Positions 1 through 9,547 of a stretch of 64,000 nt of DNA are shown here, piece after piece. Source of the DNA: Ekhidna lutea (lineage in GTDB: Bacteria > Bacteroidota > Bacteroidia > Cytophagales > Cyclobacteriaceae); assembly GCF_900188325.1 (NCBI RefSeq), contig NZ_FZPD01000003.1, positions 310,001-374,000 on the forward strand, written 5' to 3'. A model generated the notes under the pieces. It saw only the letters and a list, made by a program, of their open reading frames with translations. It had not been told where the DNA came from and made no database searches. Positions within the stretch are counted from its first letter, which is position 1. The number at the start of each line of letters is the position of its first letter. Both the position numbers and the translations under genes were made by a program.

Positions 1-380
1 TACAGCTGTCTAAAACGAGGAAAATGGCAGATATGCTTTTCAAGGCCGCTGGTCATGCAAATGTTGGTAGTGAAATACTTACCGAGGTTGCTACTCTCCA
101 AAGTGAATTAGGGAAGCTGGACACTGAACTTAATGGCAATCCAGCGAAAAACCAGATAGGTGAAAGGAGTAAACCAACCATCGGATCAAGATTATTTGCA
201 TTGAACAGAGGGATAACTACATCGACTTACGGTCCGACAGAAACACATAAAGAAACGATGAGGATTATAAAGGATCAATGGGCGAATATGATGGCCAGGT
301 TAGAAACTCAGCGAATCAAAGCACAAAGTATTGCTGATAAAGTGGTAGAGGCTGGTGGTTCATGGGTAGAGGGAAGATAG
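1..380 (+). CDS. C-terminal end of a VPS10/sortilin-like BNR-repeat protein (partial, 5' end outside window)
   Basis: The reading frame is open from base 3 without a stop, so this is the 3' end of a longer gene and the ATG at 24 is internal. The visible ~125 residues are helical and match the C-terminal tail typical of large Bacteroidota secreted sortilin/BNR-repeat 'glycosyl hydrolase' proteins: a segment with LNGNP, then conserved Pro/Arg positions (KPTIGSRLFALNRG), and a terminal long helix ending GGSWVEGR. The beta-propeller repeats would lie upstream of the window. The assignment rests on recall of this tail, and the catalytic activity of the family is generally unproven. Confidence 0.6.
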   Translation, partial: QLSKTRKMADMLFKAAGHANVGSEILTEVATLQSELGKLDTELNGNPAKNQIGERSKPTIGSRLFALNRGITTSTYGPTETHKETMRIIKDQWANMMARLETQRIKAQSIADKVVEAGGSWVEGR

Positions 381-390
381 TACTTATAAT

Positions 391-458
391 GTCATTGCGA
401 GTGACTAAGGAGCGGAGCAATCTTTAAAATGAGACTGCTTCGCTTTGCTCGCAGTGAC
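391..458. repeat. Palindromic dispersed repeat (gtcattgcgag ... ctcgcagtgac)
   Basis: The arms gtcattgcgag (391-401) and ctcgcagtgac (448-458) are inverted, with a second inner pair agcaatct (416-423) and agactgct (432-439). Single differences preserve pairing through G:U. It sits between the stop of the sortilin-like gene and the stop of the convergent pabB, so it could also end transcription or stabilise 3' ends. It shares the string ttgcgagtga with the element near 9411 (opposite strand). Confidence 0.6.
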
Positions 459-464
459 GTTTTA

Positions 465-1430
465 TTAAATAGCCAAATACACCTTATCCACCATCTCCTG
501 GTATTCTTTTTCAGCTTCACTAAATGAAGTTATACCTCCGCCGCTACAGAAAATGAGTTGATCTTTTTCTTTCTTAATGAAGCGGATCATCACTCCTGTG
601 TCTAATGACTCACCATCAAAATGACCGCAGATCCCAGTGTAGAAATTACGCTGGTAAGATTCCACTTGCTGAATGATTTTGATGGTTTCGGGTTTAGGTG
701 CTCCCGAGATTGAACCTGCCGGAAGAAGTTTCGAAAGGATGGTTCCCAGATTTCCTCTCCAGTTGTTAGCTAAAGTACCTTTCACCTCGGAACTCACCTG
801 CAAAAGCTTTTTGTCGTTGGTGACCAACTCGTCAATGTATCGGAATTTGGTTACTTCTACTTTTTCAGACACCTGACTCAGGTCATTCCGGATGAGGTCC
901 ACGATGGTCACATGCTCTGCTGTTTCCTTGATGTCATTTAGGATTACCTCCTCAGCATTTGGTATAATCGCATCAATAGTTCCTTTCATTGGGTAGGAGT
1001 AGATGTGATTTCCATTAATTCTGACAAAAGTCTCCGGTGAGAACACCACAAACTGATTGGGAACATGAAGCTTGTACTTCGCTTGTGAATATTGGAAGAT
1101 TTCTTCCAGACTCAGGTTGGTTTTAATCAGGGTTTCAAAAGTTAGGTTAGTGAGGAAAGAATTTCCTATGTTGATCTGATGAATGATCTGGTTGAACGAT
1201 TGTTTGAATCCCTCCAGGCTTATTGGTTTTTTCTTAAATGTCAACGGCTTTCCGTCGACTGTCGACTGTTGACCTTTAGAAAAATCCGAATCTATCTCCA
1301 GTTTAAAATTCTGCTTTTCAGAAGGCTCGATACACCACTTGTCGCCCAAAAAATCACAATAAAAAGAAAACGGCTGGCCAGCCGCTCCAAGCTCATTTAG
1401 CCTCGATATCGCCTCATTCTTTGTCAGCAT
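465..1430 (-). CDS. pabB: Aminodeoxychorismate synthase component I (chorismate-binding enzyme)
   Basis: Converts chorismate plus ammonia to 4-amino-4-deoxychorismate, the first committed step to p-aminobenzoate and folate. The 321-residue protein is the short form common in Bacteroidota and lacks most of the N-terminal domain of E. coli PabB/TrpE. The chorismate-binding core is clear: YPMKGT (146-151), DLIRNDLS (178-185), PAGSISGAPKP (237-247), then YTGICGHFD and CSGGGITSFSEAEKEYQE at the C-terminus. It is the last gene of a minus-strand run and overlaps the upstream membrane protein by 17 bases. An anthranilate synthase role is less likely because no trp genes are nearby and the protein is short. 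Confidence 0.85.
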   Translation of the reverse strand: MLTKNEAISRLNELGAAGQPFSFYCDFLGDKWCIEPSEKQNFKLEIDSDFSKGQQSTVDGKPLTFKKKPISLEGFKQSFNQIIHQINIGNSFLTNLTFETLIKTNLSLEEIFQYSQAKYKLHVPNQFVVFSPETFVRINGNHIYSYPMKGTIDAIIPNAEEVILNDIKETAEHVTIVDLIRNDLSQVSEKVEVTKFRYIDELVTNDKKLLQVSSEVKGTLANNWRGNLGTILSKLLPAGSISGAPKPETIKIIQQVESYQRNFYTGICGHFDGESLDTGVMIRFIKKEKDQLIFCSGGGITSFSEAEKEYQEMVDKVYLAI

Positions 1431-1725
1431 TCACTTTTATACCAAATCTCTTAAGCATCTTTTGCTCATACTTCCAGAAGAAGTCAAATTGACGAAAAAG
1501 GAAACCGTAGCAAAGAAGGATTACATTGTAAATAGGCAGGATCAGCACCCAGTATGAAATCTGAAACCAAAGGGGTTTAACACCATCTTCAAAAAGTAAT
1601 TGGATCAGCGGCTTCTTTATCAAAACGACGGTTGTACCTGTGCAGGCAAAAACGAGCATGATAATTACAAACTGCCAGTTGCTTTCCAGTCCCCACTTAT
1701 TTTTTAATTTTTCAATCCAGCTCAT
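1414..1725 (-). CDS. Small membrane protein of a Bacteroidota family (DUF6787-like)
   Basis: A 103-residue protein with two predicted membrane helices (about 18-36 and 53-73), a positively charged N-terminus (IEKLKNKWG) and an aromatic, basic C-terminal tail. The N-terminal KWG followed by a hydrophobic helix is reminiscent of the Bacteroidota DUF6787 proteins; that name is from memory and unverified. It overlaps the pseudouridine synthase upstream by 14 bases and pabB downstream by 17, so the three are translationally coupled. No catalytic motif is visible and the function is unknown. Confidence 0.7.
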   Translation of the reverse strand: MSWIEKLKNKWGLESNWQFVIIMLVFACTGTTVVLIKKPLIQLLFEDGVKPLWFQISYWVLILPIYNVILLCYGFLFRQFDFFWKYEQKMLKRFGIKVNADKE

Positions 1726-2395
1726 TGATAAACGCCTGAAAATCCGGCCATTTTGGTTTAGAAATAACTTTTATTGGTTCTTTTTTTATCGGATGCTCAA
1801 ACTCCAGTTTGTATGCATACAGGTCAATACTCTTATCCTGATTTGCTTTTGAAAACCCATATTTCACATCGCCCCGAATGGATGTCTTATTCTCTCGCAT
1901 TTGGATACGAATCTGGTGCGGCCTTCCTGTTTCAGGTGTGATCTCTAGCAAGGAAATTTTACTGTGAGTGGCCAGCATACGATAGGAAAGAATCGCTTCT
2001 TTGGCATTTCCCTTTGGTTTGCCGTGCGCGTGCGCTTTATTTTTTTCAAAATCCTTGTCCAGCCAGTGTCTTAATGTATGTTCAGGGTTTTTTGGCACCC
2101 CATCTACAATCGCCAAGTAGGTTTTCGTGATTGTGCGTTCTCTGAACAGCTTATTCATGCGCTCCAATCCTTTGGATGTACGAGCAAACACCACCAATCC
2201 ACCAACCGGGCGATCCAGTCGGTGACAGGGTTGACAAAACACGTTCCCCGGCTTATTATATTTTTTTCGAATGTATTCGGTAGCCCAACCAGTAAGTGTG
2301 CCATCACCGGTCTCATCTCCCTGCACTAGCCATCCGACAGGCTTCTCCACGATTAGGAGGTGATTGTCTTCGTATTTGACGATTGGTTTGTTCAT
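1712..2395 (-). CDS. RluA-family RNA pseudouridine synthase
   Basis: Isomerises uridine to pseudouridine in structured RNA. The RluA signature HRLDRPVGG is at 58-66, with Asp61 as the expected catalytic aspartate, and the C-terminal GRPHQIRIQMR motif completes the active site. At 227 residues it has no N-terminal S4 domain, as in RluA/RluC-like single-domain enzymes, so whether the target is rRNA or tRNA cannot be told. It begins 23 bases after prfC and overlaps the following membrane protein, forming the run prfC - this gene - membrane protein - pabB. Confidence 0.85.
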   Translation of the reverse strand: MNKPIVKYEDNHLLIVEKPVGWLVQGDETGDGTLTGWATEYIRKKYNKPGNVFCQPCHRLDRPVGGLVVFARTSKGLERMNKLFRERTITKTYLAIVDGVPKNPEHTLRHWLDKDFEKNKAHAHGKPKGNAKEAILSYRMLATHSKISLLEITPETGRPHQIRIQMRENKTSIRGDVKYGFSKANQDKSIDLYAYKLEFEHPIKKEPIKVISKPKWPDFQAFINELD

Positions 2396-2402
2396 ATCAA
2401 AT

Positions 2403-2418
2403 CCAGCATTCTTGCTGG
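2403..2418. other. Short perfect hairpin between prfC and the pseudouridine synthase gene
   Basis: Perfect 6-bp stem with a 4-base loop, ccagca-ttct-tgctgg, directly after the prfC stop. On the minus strand it is followed only by a weak U stretch, so it may partly terminate prfC transcription or mark an mRNA processing point rather than act as a full terminator. Confidence 0.4.
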
Positions 2419-3999
2419 TTAAAACTCACTTATAAAATGAAACTCAATGTCAGGAAAATTATCCTGAACCATCTGCAACCAGGCTTTTGATTCTGCCATG
2501 AAAACCAACTTGCCCTCTTTGTCTTTGGCAATGTGTCGTTGCTTGTCTTTAATAAAGGCGTCTAGTTTAGCGCGCTCTTTTGAGCTGATCCAGCACGCTT
2601 TATAAATGTTGACAGGCTCGAATTTAGCATTGGCACCATATTCATTGAGAAGCCTGTGCTGCAATACTTCAAACTGTAGCGCACCTACTGTACCTACCAC
2701 TTTTCTTGAGCCAAGCTCGAAAGTAAAAAGCTGAGCAAGACCCTCATCCATCAGCTGATTCAATCCTTTGTCTAATTGCTTGGATTTCATTGCGTCCATG
2801 TTGATTACTTCACGGAACATCTCAGGAGAGAACGATGGTATTCCTTTGTATAATCCTTTTTCGCCTTCACTTAAGGTATCACCGATCTTTAGATTTCCCG
2901 TGTCATATAATCCGACAATATCTCCGGGAAAAGCTTCTTCCACCGTTTCCTTTTGCTGAGCCATAAAGGCGGTGGCATTAGAGAATCGAATTTTCTTATC
3001 ATCTCTCACGTGATAGTAATTGCTGCCACGTTCAAATTTTCCTGAACACACACGCACGAATGCAATTCGGTTACGGTGCTTAGGGTCCATGTTTGCGTGA
3101 ATCTTGAAGATGAATCCGGAGAATTTCTTTTCTTCAGGACTGATTTCACGCTCTTCAGTTTCTCTGGATTTAGGTGGAGGGGCGATTTGGGTGAAGCAAT
3201 CCAGCAATTCCCGTACACCAAAATTGTTTACGGCACTGCCGAAGAAAACCGGAGCAACTTCTCCTTTTAGATATGTTTCAGCATTGAATTCATCGTAAAC
3301 GCCATTCACCAACTCGATCTCTTCGCGCAGTTCTTTCACCAAACCTTCAGGTAATCTTTTATCCAATTCCGGATCATCGACTCCTTTAATCTCAACCACA
3401 TCGTCCACTCGCTTCTGCTTGTTCGGCTCGTACAGGTTGAGGTTGTTTTCATAGATATTATAAACACCCCTCAGTGATTTCCCCATACCGATCGGCCAAC
3501 TCATGGGGCGTACTTTTATGCCTAGTTTTTCTTCAATTTCATCCAGGAGCGTGAAAGCATCTTGTCCTTCACGGTCTAGCTTATTGATAAAGCAAATCAC
3601 CGGTGTATTCCGCATCCGGCAAACCTCCATAAGTTTTTCCGTTTGCTCTTCCACGCCTTTCACACAGTCAATCACCATAATTACACTATCCACTGCAGTG
3701 AGTGTACGATAGGTATCTTCTGCAAAATCTTTGTGACCCGGAGTATCCAGGATGTTGATCTTCAACTCCTTGTATTCGAATCCCATTACGGATGTTGCTA
3801 CCGAAATACCTCTTTGTTTTTCAATATCCATCCAGTCAGAACGGGTACCTATGTCAATTTTGTTAGACTTCACAGCTCCGGCGGTTTGGATAGCCCCACC
3901 GAAAAGAAGAAGCTTTTCCGTTAGGGTTGTTTTACCCGCATCGGGGTGGGCAATGATCCCAAAAGTTCTACGTCTGCCTATTTCCTGCTCCAGCGTCAT
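2419..3999 (-). CDS. prfC: Peptide chain release factor 3
   Basis: Translational GTPase that recycles RF1/RF2 from the ribosome after termination. From the chosen start the protein is 526 residues, the family length. G1 is AHPDAGKTT (17-25), G3 is DTPGH (85-89), G4 is NKLD (139-142), followed by the RF3 domains II and III ([15 protein letters not shown] near the C-terminus). An ATG 21 bases upstream (4020) is in frame. However, a TAATTTTG -7 box at 4018-4025 places the expected transcript start downstream of it, and homologues begin MTLEQEI-like, so 3999 is preferred. Transcribed divergently from the methyltransferase gene. Confidence 0.93.
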   Translation of the reverse strand: MTLEQEIGRRRTFGIIAHPDAGKTTLTEKLLLFGGAIQTAGAVKSNKIDIGTRSDWMDIEKQRGISVATSVMGFEYKELKINILDTPGHKDFAEDTYRTLTAVDSVIMVIDCVKGVEEQTEKLMEVCRMRNTPVICFINKLDREGQDAFTLLDEIEEKLGIKVRPMSWPIGMGKSLRGVYNIYENNLNLYEPNKQKRVDDVVEIKGVDDPELDKRLPEGLVKELREEIELVNGVYDEFNAETYLKGEVAPVFFGSAVNNFGVRELLDCFTQIAPPPKSRETEEREISPEEKKFSGFIFKIHANMDPKHRNRIAFVRVCSGKFERGSNYYHVRDDKKIRFSNATAFMAQQKETVEEAFPGDIVGLYDTGNLKIGDTLSEGEKGLYKGIPSFSPEMFREVINMDAMKSKQLDKGLNQLMDEGLAQLFTFELGSRKVVGTVGALQFEVLQHRLLNEYGANAKFEPVNIYKACWISSKERAKLDAFIKDKQRHIAKDKEGKLVFMAESKAWLQMVQDNFPDIEFHFISEF

Positions 4000-4017
4000 A
4001 ATGATCAAATTGAGGCG

Positions 4018-4025
4018 CAAAATTA
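4018..4025 (-). promoter_or_regulatory. -7 box of the prfC promoter (TAATTTTG)
   Basis: Exact match to the Bacteroidota -7 consensus TAnnTTTG on the minus strand, about 19 bases upstream of the preferred prfC ATG. No good TTTG -33 element lies at the usual distance, so this is half a promoter by sequence. Confidence 0.5.
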
Positions 4026-4062
4026 GGCAATAGCAGGGAGCATCTAATATTCCGTAAAAAGA

Positions 4063-5718
4063 ATGATGGGTAGCCGAAAGATTAGCGATAAATTTCAGTC
4101 AGAAATTTCAAACATGAACTCAATTAAGAAAAGAAATGCAGCATACAGGAGTGAGCTTTTCAGACATCTGGATGGAATAGCTATCGCACCTGTAGCCTAT
4201 GAACTATATGCAAAAGGAATCTTTAATCACATTCTCAAAACAGGAAAAACTGATTTAGGCGATTTAGTTTCTTTATTTAAAGCAAACCCAGGGTACTTGA
4301 ATGTTGGCTTGCGCTTATTGGCAACTCAAGGTTGGTTGGAATATGATGTAGACAATGAGTCGGGCCAAATCACGGTGGGAATTAATGATAAAAGTGAGTT
4401 TGCCTTTGCAAACTTTAGTCACTATAAAGATGTGGTAGACCTCATGAAGTTTTCAGAAGGTTATCACCCGCGAAGATTTGAAAAAGAGCCATATGAGGTT
4501 TGGGAACGAATTGCCAGGAAATTTAAGGCAGGGTATTTTCAGCTTTCAGAAAATGAACAGGAAAAGGAAATTCAGGGGCAAATACTGAAGCACATCGAGG
4601 GGGTGTTGGTTGGGCCAAGTACTGTACAGTTGGGTATGGGTGGCATGTTTCATAAATACTTTATGGAAATGTCATTTAGTCCAGCGGAGTATCATAAGGA
4701 CCCTGAGAGTTTCGAACAAATCCTTGATTTCTTTAGCTTTCTTGGATGGTTTGAAAAGAAAAAGAACACCTACAAATTCACCGAGAAGGGTTTGTTCTTC
4801 GCGAAAAGATCAGCAGCGTATGGTGTCACGGTCTCTTACATCCCCACATTCAGAAAGCTGGATGAACTAATATTTGGTAATCCTGAAATACTAAAAGTCG
4901 CAGAGGGAGAGAAGGAAAAAGGAGTAGATCGTGAGATGAATGTATGGGGAAGCGGAGGAGCACATTTAGCCTACTTTGAAAAGGTAGATGACATTATCAT
5001 TGACCTGTTCAATAAGCCAATCGCTGAGCAGCCAAAAGGAATTTTGGATATGGGTTGTGGAAACGGAGCGTTCCTGATCCACATTTTTGATGTGGTTTTT
5101 CATAAAACCAAAAGAGGTAAAATGCTGGAAGAGTATCCGCTATTTCTTGTTGGTGCAGATTATAATGAAGCGGCACTTTCTGTTACAAGAGAAAACCTGA
5201 TCAATGCGGATGTGTGGGCGAAAGTAATATGGGGAGACATTGGTAATCCGGAAAGGCTAGCATCCGATCTGAAAGAGAATTACGAAATGGAATTAGAGGA
5301 TCTTTTGAATGTCCGTACGTTCTTGGATCACAACCGAATGTGGGAGGATGTAGATGAGAAAATAAATGAGACAAGCATTTCTACTGGCGCATTTGCCACT
5401 AAAGGAAGATTACTAAGTAACAATGAAGTAGAAGCCAACCTAAAAGCGCACTTTAAAAAATGGCAGCCTTATATCCGGAAGTTTGGATTGATTGTCATTG
5501 AACTCCATGGACTGGACCCTCAGCTGACTGCAGCAAATCTTGGGTCTACTGCAAGCACCGCTTATGAAGCGACTCATGGATTTTCGGATCAATACATATT
5601 AGAGTTGGATAGTTTTGATAAAGTGGTGAAAGAAGCTGGTTTAGTTATTGACGAAGAGCACAGATCCAAATTCCCTAATTCTGAATTAGCTACTGTTAGT
5701 ATTAACTACTTGAAATAA
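4063..5718 (+). CDS. Class I SAM-dependent methyltransferase with duplicated N-terminal winged-helix region
   Basis: A 551-residue protein with SAM-binding motif [12 protein letters not shown] at 327-337 and an acidic motif II near 365 ([10 protein letters not shown]). The N-terminal half appears to contain two related winged-helix-like segments, about 35-105 ([17 protein letters not shown] ... [10 protein letters not shown]) and 180-255 ([17 protein letters not shown] ... FLGWFEKKK), as in small-molecule O-methyltransferases. The segment RTFLDHNR (418-425) recalls AprA-type methyltransferase domains of polyketide systems, but no polyketide or peptide synthase is nearby, so the substrate is unknown. 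ATGs also occur at 4066 and 4114. The stop overlaps the next ATG (TAATG). Confidence 0.75.
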   Translation: MMGSRKISDKFQSEISNMNSIKKRNAAYRSELFRHLDGIAIAPVAYELYAKGIFNHILKTGKTDLGDLVSLFKANPGYLNVGLRLLATQGWLEYDVDNESGQITVGINDKSEFAFANFSHYKDVVDLMKFSEGYHPRRFEKEPYEVWERIARKFKAGYFQLSENEQEKEIQGQILKHIEGVLVGPSTVQLGMGGMFHKYFMEMSFSPAEYHKDPESFEQILDFFSFLGWFEKKKNTYKFTEKGLFFAKRSAAYGVTVSYIPTFRKLDELIFGNPEILKVAEGEKEKGVDREMNVWGSGGAHLAYFEKVDDIIIDLFNKPIAEQPKGILDMGCGNGAFLIHIFDVVFHKTKRGKMLEEYPLFLVGADYNEAALSVTRENLINADVWAKVIWGDIGNPERLASDLKENYEMELEDLLNVRTFLDHNRMWEDVDEKINETSISTGAFATKGRLLSNNEVEANLKAHFKKWQPYIRKFGLIVIELHGLDPQLTAANLGSTASTAYEATHGFSDQYILELDSFDKVVKEAGLVIDEEHRSKFPNSELATVSINYLK

Positions 5719-5912
5719 TGAGAAAACCTTTTCGATACGTTCTTTACATCATGGTTGGGTTTCTGATCTATCAGGTCATTGATTCTGGAGAAGCTGGATT
5801 CACGCACAAAGAGGTGAAGAATACACTGGTTATTGCTATGATCGCTGTGTTCGTGTTGCTTTTGATTGTTCGCGTGATAAAGCAGCGATATGATGACAAT
5901 GAGAAAGAATAA
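5718..5912 (+). CDS. Small two-helix membrane protein coupled to the methyltransferase
   Basis: A 64-residue protein whose ATG overlaps the TAA of the methyltransferase by one base, so the two are translationally coupled. Two hydrophobic segments (about 7-20 and 36-53) are separated by a short charged loop; the C-terminus is highly charged (IKQRYDDNEKE). No recognised family. The coupling suggests it could anchor or partner the methyltransferase at the membrane, which is inference from position only. Confidence 0.65.
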   Translation: MRKPFRYVLYIMVGFLIYQVIDSGEAGFTHKEVKNTLVIAMIAVFVLLLIVRVIKQRYDDNEKE

Positions 5913-5916
5913 AAAA

Positions 5917-5938
5917 AGCGGGCTATATAGCCCGCTTC
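5917..5938. terminator. Bidirectional intrinsic terminator (aagcgggcta/tagcccgctt)
   Basis: Perfect GC-rich inverted repeat directly after the 64-aa gene, with seven A on its left and a short T-containing stretch on its right. It lies between two converging genes (this operon and the TonB receptor gene), so it probably serves both. Confidence 0.8.
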
Positions 5939-5945
5939 AGCGATT

Positions 5946-8900
5946 TTAAAAACTGTACCTCAGTCCGAATTGAACTTGCCACCTGGAAAGTAATCCAGTA
6001 TCCGGGGTAAAGGTTTCTCTCAGGTTTGGATCAAAAGTGTAGGTAACATCTCCAGTTGAAGCGTCTGTACTAGCTCCGATAACCTGTGTATTGGTTGGAA
6101 ACTGTCTCACACCCCAATCAGAGCTTACAAGGTTGCCAACATTTAGAATATCTACACTGAATTGAATCTGATCACCATTATTCAAGTTGTAATCCTGAAG
6201 GATTCGCAAATCCCATCTGGAGTACCACGGACTCAATGCAGCATTTCGTCCTGCATATGACCCTCTGTTCTCACTCAAATAATCATCTTGAGCAATATAG
6301 GCTTTTAGCGCAGCTTGTTGCTGTGCAGCTGATACTGTTGTGCCATCTACAGGATTAACAGTCGCTGCAAAGTTCATTGCATCAACCTGGCTGTCTGTGG
6401 GGATGTAGATCAAGTCATTTCCAAAGCTAAATGCTCCATCATTGTTGATGTCTCCGGCATATGTATAACTAAATCTTCCACCCTGGGCATATTCAAAAAA
6501 CATGGAAATCGTTGTTCCCCACTTCTCGCTGTAGTTGAAATACTTGTTTAGGTTTCCTACGATTCTATGTTTATTTCCATAAATAGAAGGTGCCAGAACT
6601 GTTTGATTCACATCACCAAGAGCCGGATTTCTGTCGAAGGCATCACTGGTAATCTCTGCTTCAATCGAAGTAACATCCTTTGCGTCCAGATAATTATATG
6701 CAATGCTGGTGTAAAGTCCGTTTTCCCAGTTTCTTTTTACCTCAAAACTTGCATTAAAACTTCTTCCCTTATCTGTATTTGTGAAAATGTATGCGTTATT
6801 AATCTTTTGTCCATTGGTGTAGATTCGTCTATCATCGCCTGGCGCATTTAACGTTCCCTGAGGGCTGCCTCCTAAACCATAATTTCTCACCATCATTGCA
6901 TTCACATCATTCGTGTAGGCAAGATCAAGAGAAGTGACCCAGCCACCATTGTAATTTTTGTCAACGCCTAAGCTACTTCTCCAAACCTGTGGGAATTTGA
7001 AATCCCGGGCTGTCATATTATAAAAGAAACTATTCGGGTTGGCCACCTGATTTCCGATCCATACGAATGGCAAACGACCTGTGAAAAGGCCCGTTCCACC
7101 TCTTACTTGTATTTCTTTGTTTCCTTTCACATCCCAGTTAAACCCTACTCTTGGTGACCAAAGTGGGGTTTGTTTTGGTAGTTCTGTGTGATCAAAAGTG
7201 ACAGGGTTACCATCTTCATCTGTGTATACAATTGAAGGATCGTAGCAACAGCTTCTATCTATATTTTCCTGGATTTTTTCACTTGTGTCAAAGTACAGAG
7301 GAAGATCCATCCTCAATCCGATTGTCAGATTTAGTCTGCTGTTTACTGCAAATCGATCCTGTACATAGAAAGCCCATTGCCCCACATTGGTCTCTGCCAA
7401 TGCCCATGTGTCATTGGCATTGTTGGCATCAAAAACCGATTGTGAGAAATTGGCAATGTTTTCCAATTGACTAATGCCATCCGAATTGTTGGTATTCACA
7501 AAGTCCAGAAATGCTTGGACAGATGCAAATCCACCTCCAAATGATCCTCCAGGGTAGTAGTCAACGTTTCCATTGTATGGTGGCGTGACTCCAGGAATTT
7601 CAAAAGGTTCATAAACACCAAGGTTGAAAGAGTTATCAAACGAGAATTTCTCAAGGGAAGTACCAATGGTAATGGTATGATCCCCCAGGTACATATCAAA
7701 GTTGTTGGTGATCTGAAGCACATCCTGATCAAGGCGGTTGTTGATGGAGAATGGCTCATGCCCTGCTACTATGCCTCTTACTCCAAATTGATTAATATTC
7801 ACCACAGGAAATGGAGAACTGAATGGCTCTCTGCTATCATCAAATTTTGTGTAGCCAACCTGAAATTTATTGGAGAATTTATTTCCGAAAAGCGACCGAA
7901 GTTCAATCAACCCTGAGTGGATGATGTTGTTGATTTGGTAACCGGAGTTTTGAAATTGCAGAGTTGTAGCATCAGGTCCTCTTCTACCAAGTGCGGAAGG
8001 GTGTGCTGGCTTTTGTTTGGATGCATCCAAAAAGTTGTAGGTGGCTACCAATGTATGGTTAGAATTGATATTCCAATCAAGCTTGATAATACCTTTATGA
8101 TTGTTGGTTTCATGAATAAAACCGCTATAAGCGCCTGGATCATAGCCAATAGACCTAAGTGCACTCTGAACGGCGATTAGATCACTTTCGGGTATTCTGG
8201 ATTCGTTTATGGCCCCAGTTCCAGTGTTTGGAAGAAAGCTGGAGCCCAAATCATCTCTACGTTCTAGTTCTGTATTTATAAAGAAAAACAACTTATCCTT
8301 GATTACCGGTCCGCCCAGGCTGAATCCCGTTTGTAGCTGTGTAAGCTCTGGAACAAAGACCTTTTCGCCCTCTACTTTTGATCCTGTCAGAGCATCCGAT
8401 CTATAGAATCCAAAAACAGTTCCTTTGATATCGTTTGTTCCACTTTTGGTTACCGCATTTACAGACGCACCTGTAAATCCGGATTGGGTTACATCAAAAG
8501 GAGCTACAGAAACCTGAATTTGTTCAATGGCATCCAAGGAGATAGGCTGAGCATCTGTTTGCCCGCCGGGCGTTGCTGCATCCAATCCGAACGGATTGTT
8601 GAAGATGGATCCATCCAGTGAGAAGTTGTTGTACTGATCGTTTCTGCCCGCAAACGAATTGCCATCTGATGAAGGAGAAAGTCTGTAGATGTCACCAGCA
8701 GAACGGGTAATGGTTGGCATTTTTCTGATTTGCTCATTGTCAAATGCTTGCGATTCCCCAGTTCTGTCGCTATTAAAAATGCCGCCTGCCGTGACAACAA
8801 CATCTGAAAGCTCTGTTGCTTGCTCGCTTAAAGTTGCGTCAATTTCATAATTGGAGCCAAGTTTTAAGAAGATGTTGTCAACCGTAAATGACTCAAATCC

Positions 8901-9158
8901 AACATATGAAAGTGTAACCTCATAGGGTCCGCCTACTCTTAAGTTTGGTGCTGTAAATCGCCCCGATGCATTTGTGATTGTGCCGGTTTGCGTACCTGTA
9001 GGTCTGTGCTTAACAAGGACGGTGACACCAATTAAAGGCTCACCGTCTGAATCTTTTACTTCACCAGTGATTGTTGATGTTGTAACGCCCTGGCCAAAAC
9101 CCGTTAAAGAAAAACAGGCTAACCCAAGGCAGATTAGTAGTTTGGAATAAAATTTCAT
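5946..9158 (-). CDS. TonB-dependent outer-membrane receptor with carboxypeptidase-regulatory-like N-domain
   Basis: Outer-membrane beta-barrel for energised uptake of a large substrate. From the chosen start the protein is 1,070 residues: signal peptide MKFYSKLLICLGLACFSL ending GFGQ, a CarboxypepD_reg-like domain (ITGEVKDSDGEPLIGVTV ... SYVGFESF), a plug domain (NEQIRKMPTITRSAGDIYRL, YNNFSLDG) and a long barrel ending in LRYSF. The open frame extends 51 codons further upstream but that stretch has no signal peptide character. There is no adjacent SusD-like lipoprotein, so this is not a standard polysaccharide utilisation pair. The plug resembles the OmpA/Oar-like receptors of Bacteroidota and myxobacteria; the ligand is unknown. 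Confidence 0.88.
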   Translation of the reverse strand: MKFYSKLLICLGLACFSLTGFGQGVTTSTITGEVKDSDGEPLIGVTVLVKHRPTGTQTGTITNASGRFTAPNLRVGGPYEVTLSYVGFESFTVDNIFLKLGSNYEIDATLSEQATELSDVVVTAGGIFNSDRTGESQAFDNEQIRKMPTITRSAGDIYRLSPSSDGNSFAGRNDQYNNFSLDGSIFNNPFGLDAATPGGQTDAQPISLDAIEQIQVSVAPFDVTQSGFTGASVNAVTKSGTNDIKGTVFGFYRSDALTGSKVEGEKVFVPELTQLQTGFSLGGPVIKDKLFFFINTELERRDDLGSSFLPNTGTGAINESRIPESDLIAVQSALRSIGYDPGAYSGFIHETNNHKGIIKLDWNINSNHTLVATYNFLDASKQKPAHPSALGRRGPDATTLQFQNSGYQINNIIHSGLIELRSLFGNKFSNKFQVGYTKFDDSREPFSSPFPVVNINQFGVRGIVAGHEPFSINNRLDQDVLQITNNFDMYLGDHTITIGTSLEKFSFDNSFNLGVYEPFEIPGVTPPYNGNVDYYPGGSFGGGFASVQAFLDFVNTNNSDGISQLENIANFSQSVFDANNANDTWALAETNVGQWAFYVQDRFAVNSRLNLTIGLRMDLPLYFDTSEKIQENIDRSCCYDPSIVYTDEDGNPVTFDHTELPKQTPLWSPRVGFNWDVKGNKEIQVRGGTGLFTGRLPFVWIGNQVANPNSFFYNMTARDFKFPQVWRSSLGVDKNYNGGWVTSLDLAYTNDVNAMMVRNYGLGGSPQGTLNAPGDDRRIYTNGQKINNAYIFTNTDKGRSFNASFEVKRNWENGLYTSIAYNYLDAKDVTSIEAEITSDAFDRNPALGDVNQTVLAPSIYGNKHRIVGNLNKYFNYSEKWGTTISMFFEYAQGGRFSYTYAGDINNDGAFSFGNDLIYIPTDSQVDAMNFAATVNPVDGTTVSAAQQQAALKAYIAQDDYLSENRGSYAGRNAALSPWYSRWDLRILQDYNLNNGDQIQFSVDILNVGNLVSSDWGVRQFPTNTQVIGASTDASTGDVTYTFDPNLRETFTPDTGLLSRWQVQFGLRYSF

Positions 9159-9340
9159 TGATGTTGAGGTTTTTGGTTTTATCCGATTTAAATGTTTCAA
9201 CATACAATTTACTAATTCGGCTTGAGTGTAGCTAATTAAAATATCAGGATGATTAAGAATATGGTATGGTGATTGGGAAGAAGAGGGATGAGCTTTGAAA
9301 CGTTGCTTCATTACAGCTCCATATCCCCTTGGGAGGCCGA

Positions 9341-9440
9341 CCAGCAGGGTCCCGTAACATGGGAATCTAAATAATTGCCAGGATAGAGATTCCCAAGTCT
9401 CGTTCGTTCCTCACTCGCAAGAGAATACGGGAATACGAAT
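9341..9440. repeat. Intergenic palindromic repeat element upstream of dnaK
   Basis: Contains gggaatct (9361-9368) inverted as agattccc (9387-9394), then ttccc (9390-9394) inverted as gggaa (9429-9433) around the string cgttcgttcctcactcgcaa. The reverse of tcactcgcaa (9411-9420) also occurs in the repeat at 391-458, so the two elements are probably related dispersed palindromes. No gene was found on either strand in 9159-9654. Confidence 0.45.
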
Positions 9441-9547
9441 AAAATCAGCTCGAAGTGAATACCTGTCCATCTAGACCTGATTTGAAAAGCTGCCAGTTCT
9501 CTCCTAAAAATTCGATTCTACTACCATTTTTTCAGGTTTTTATAAAA

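Noticed and set aside
4063-5718. Biosynthetic gene cluster suggested by the AprA-like methyltransferase
   Set aside because: No synthase, carrier protein, adenylation or tailoring genes in the surrounding 10 kb; neighbours are prfC and a TonB receptor.
5946-9158. Polysaccharide utilisation locus suggested by a TonB receptor and a propeller-type kinase
   Set aside because: No SusD-like protein or glycoside hydrolase in the window; the two genes are 11 kb apart.
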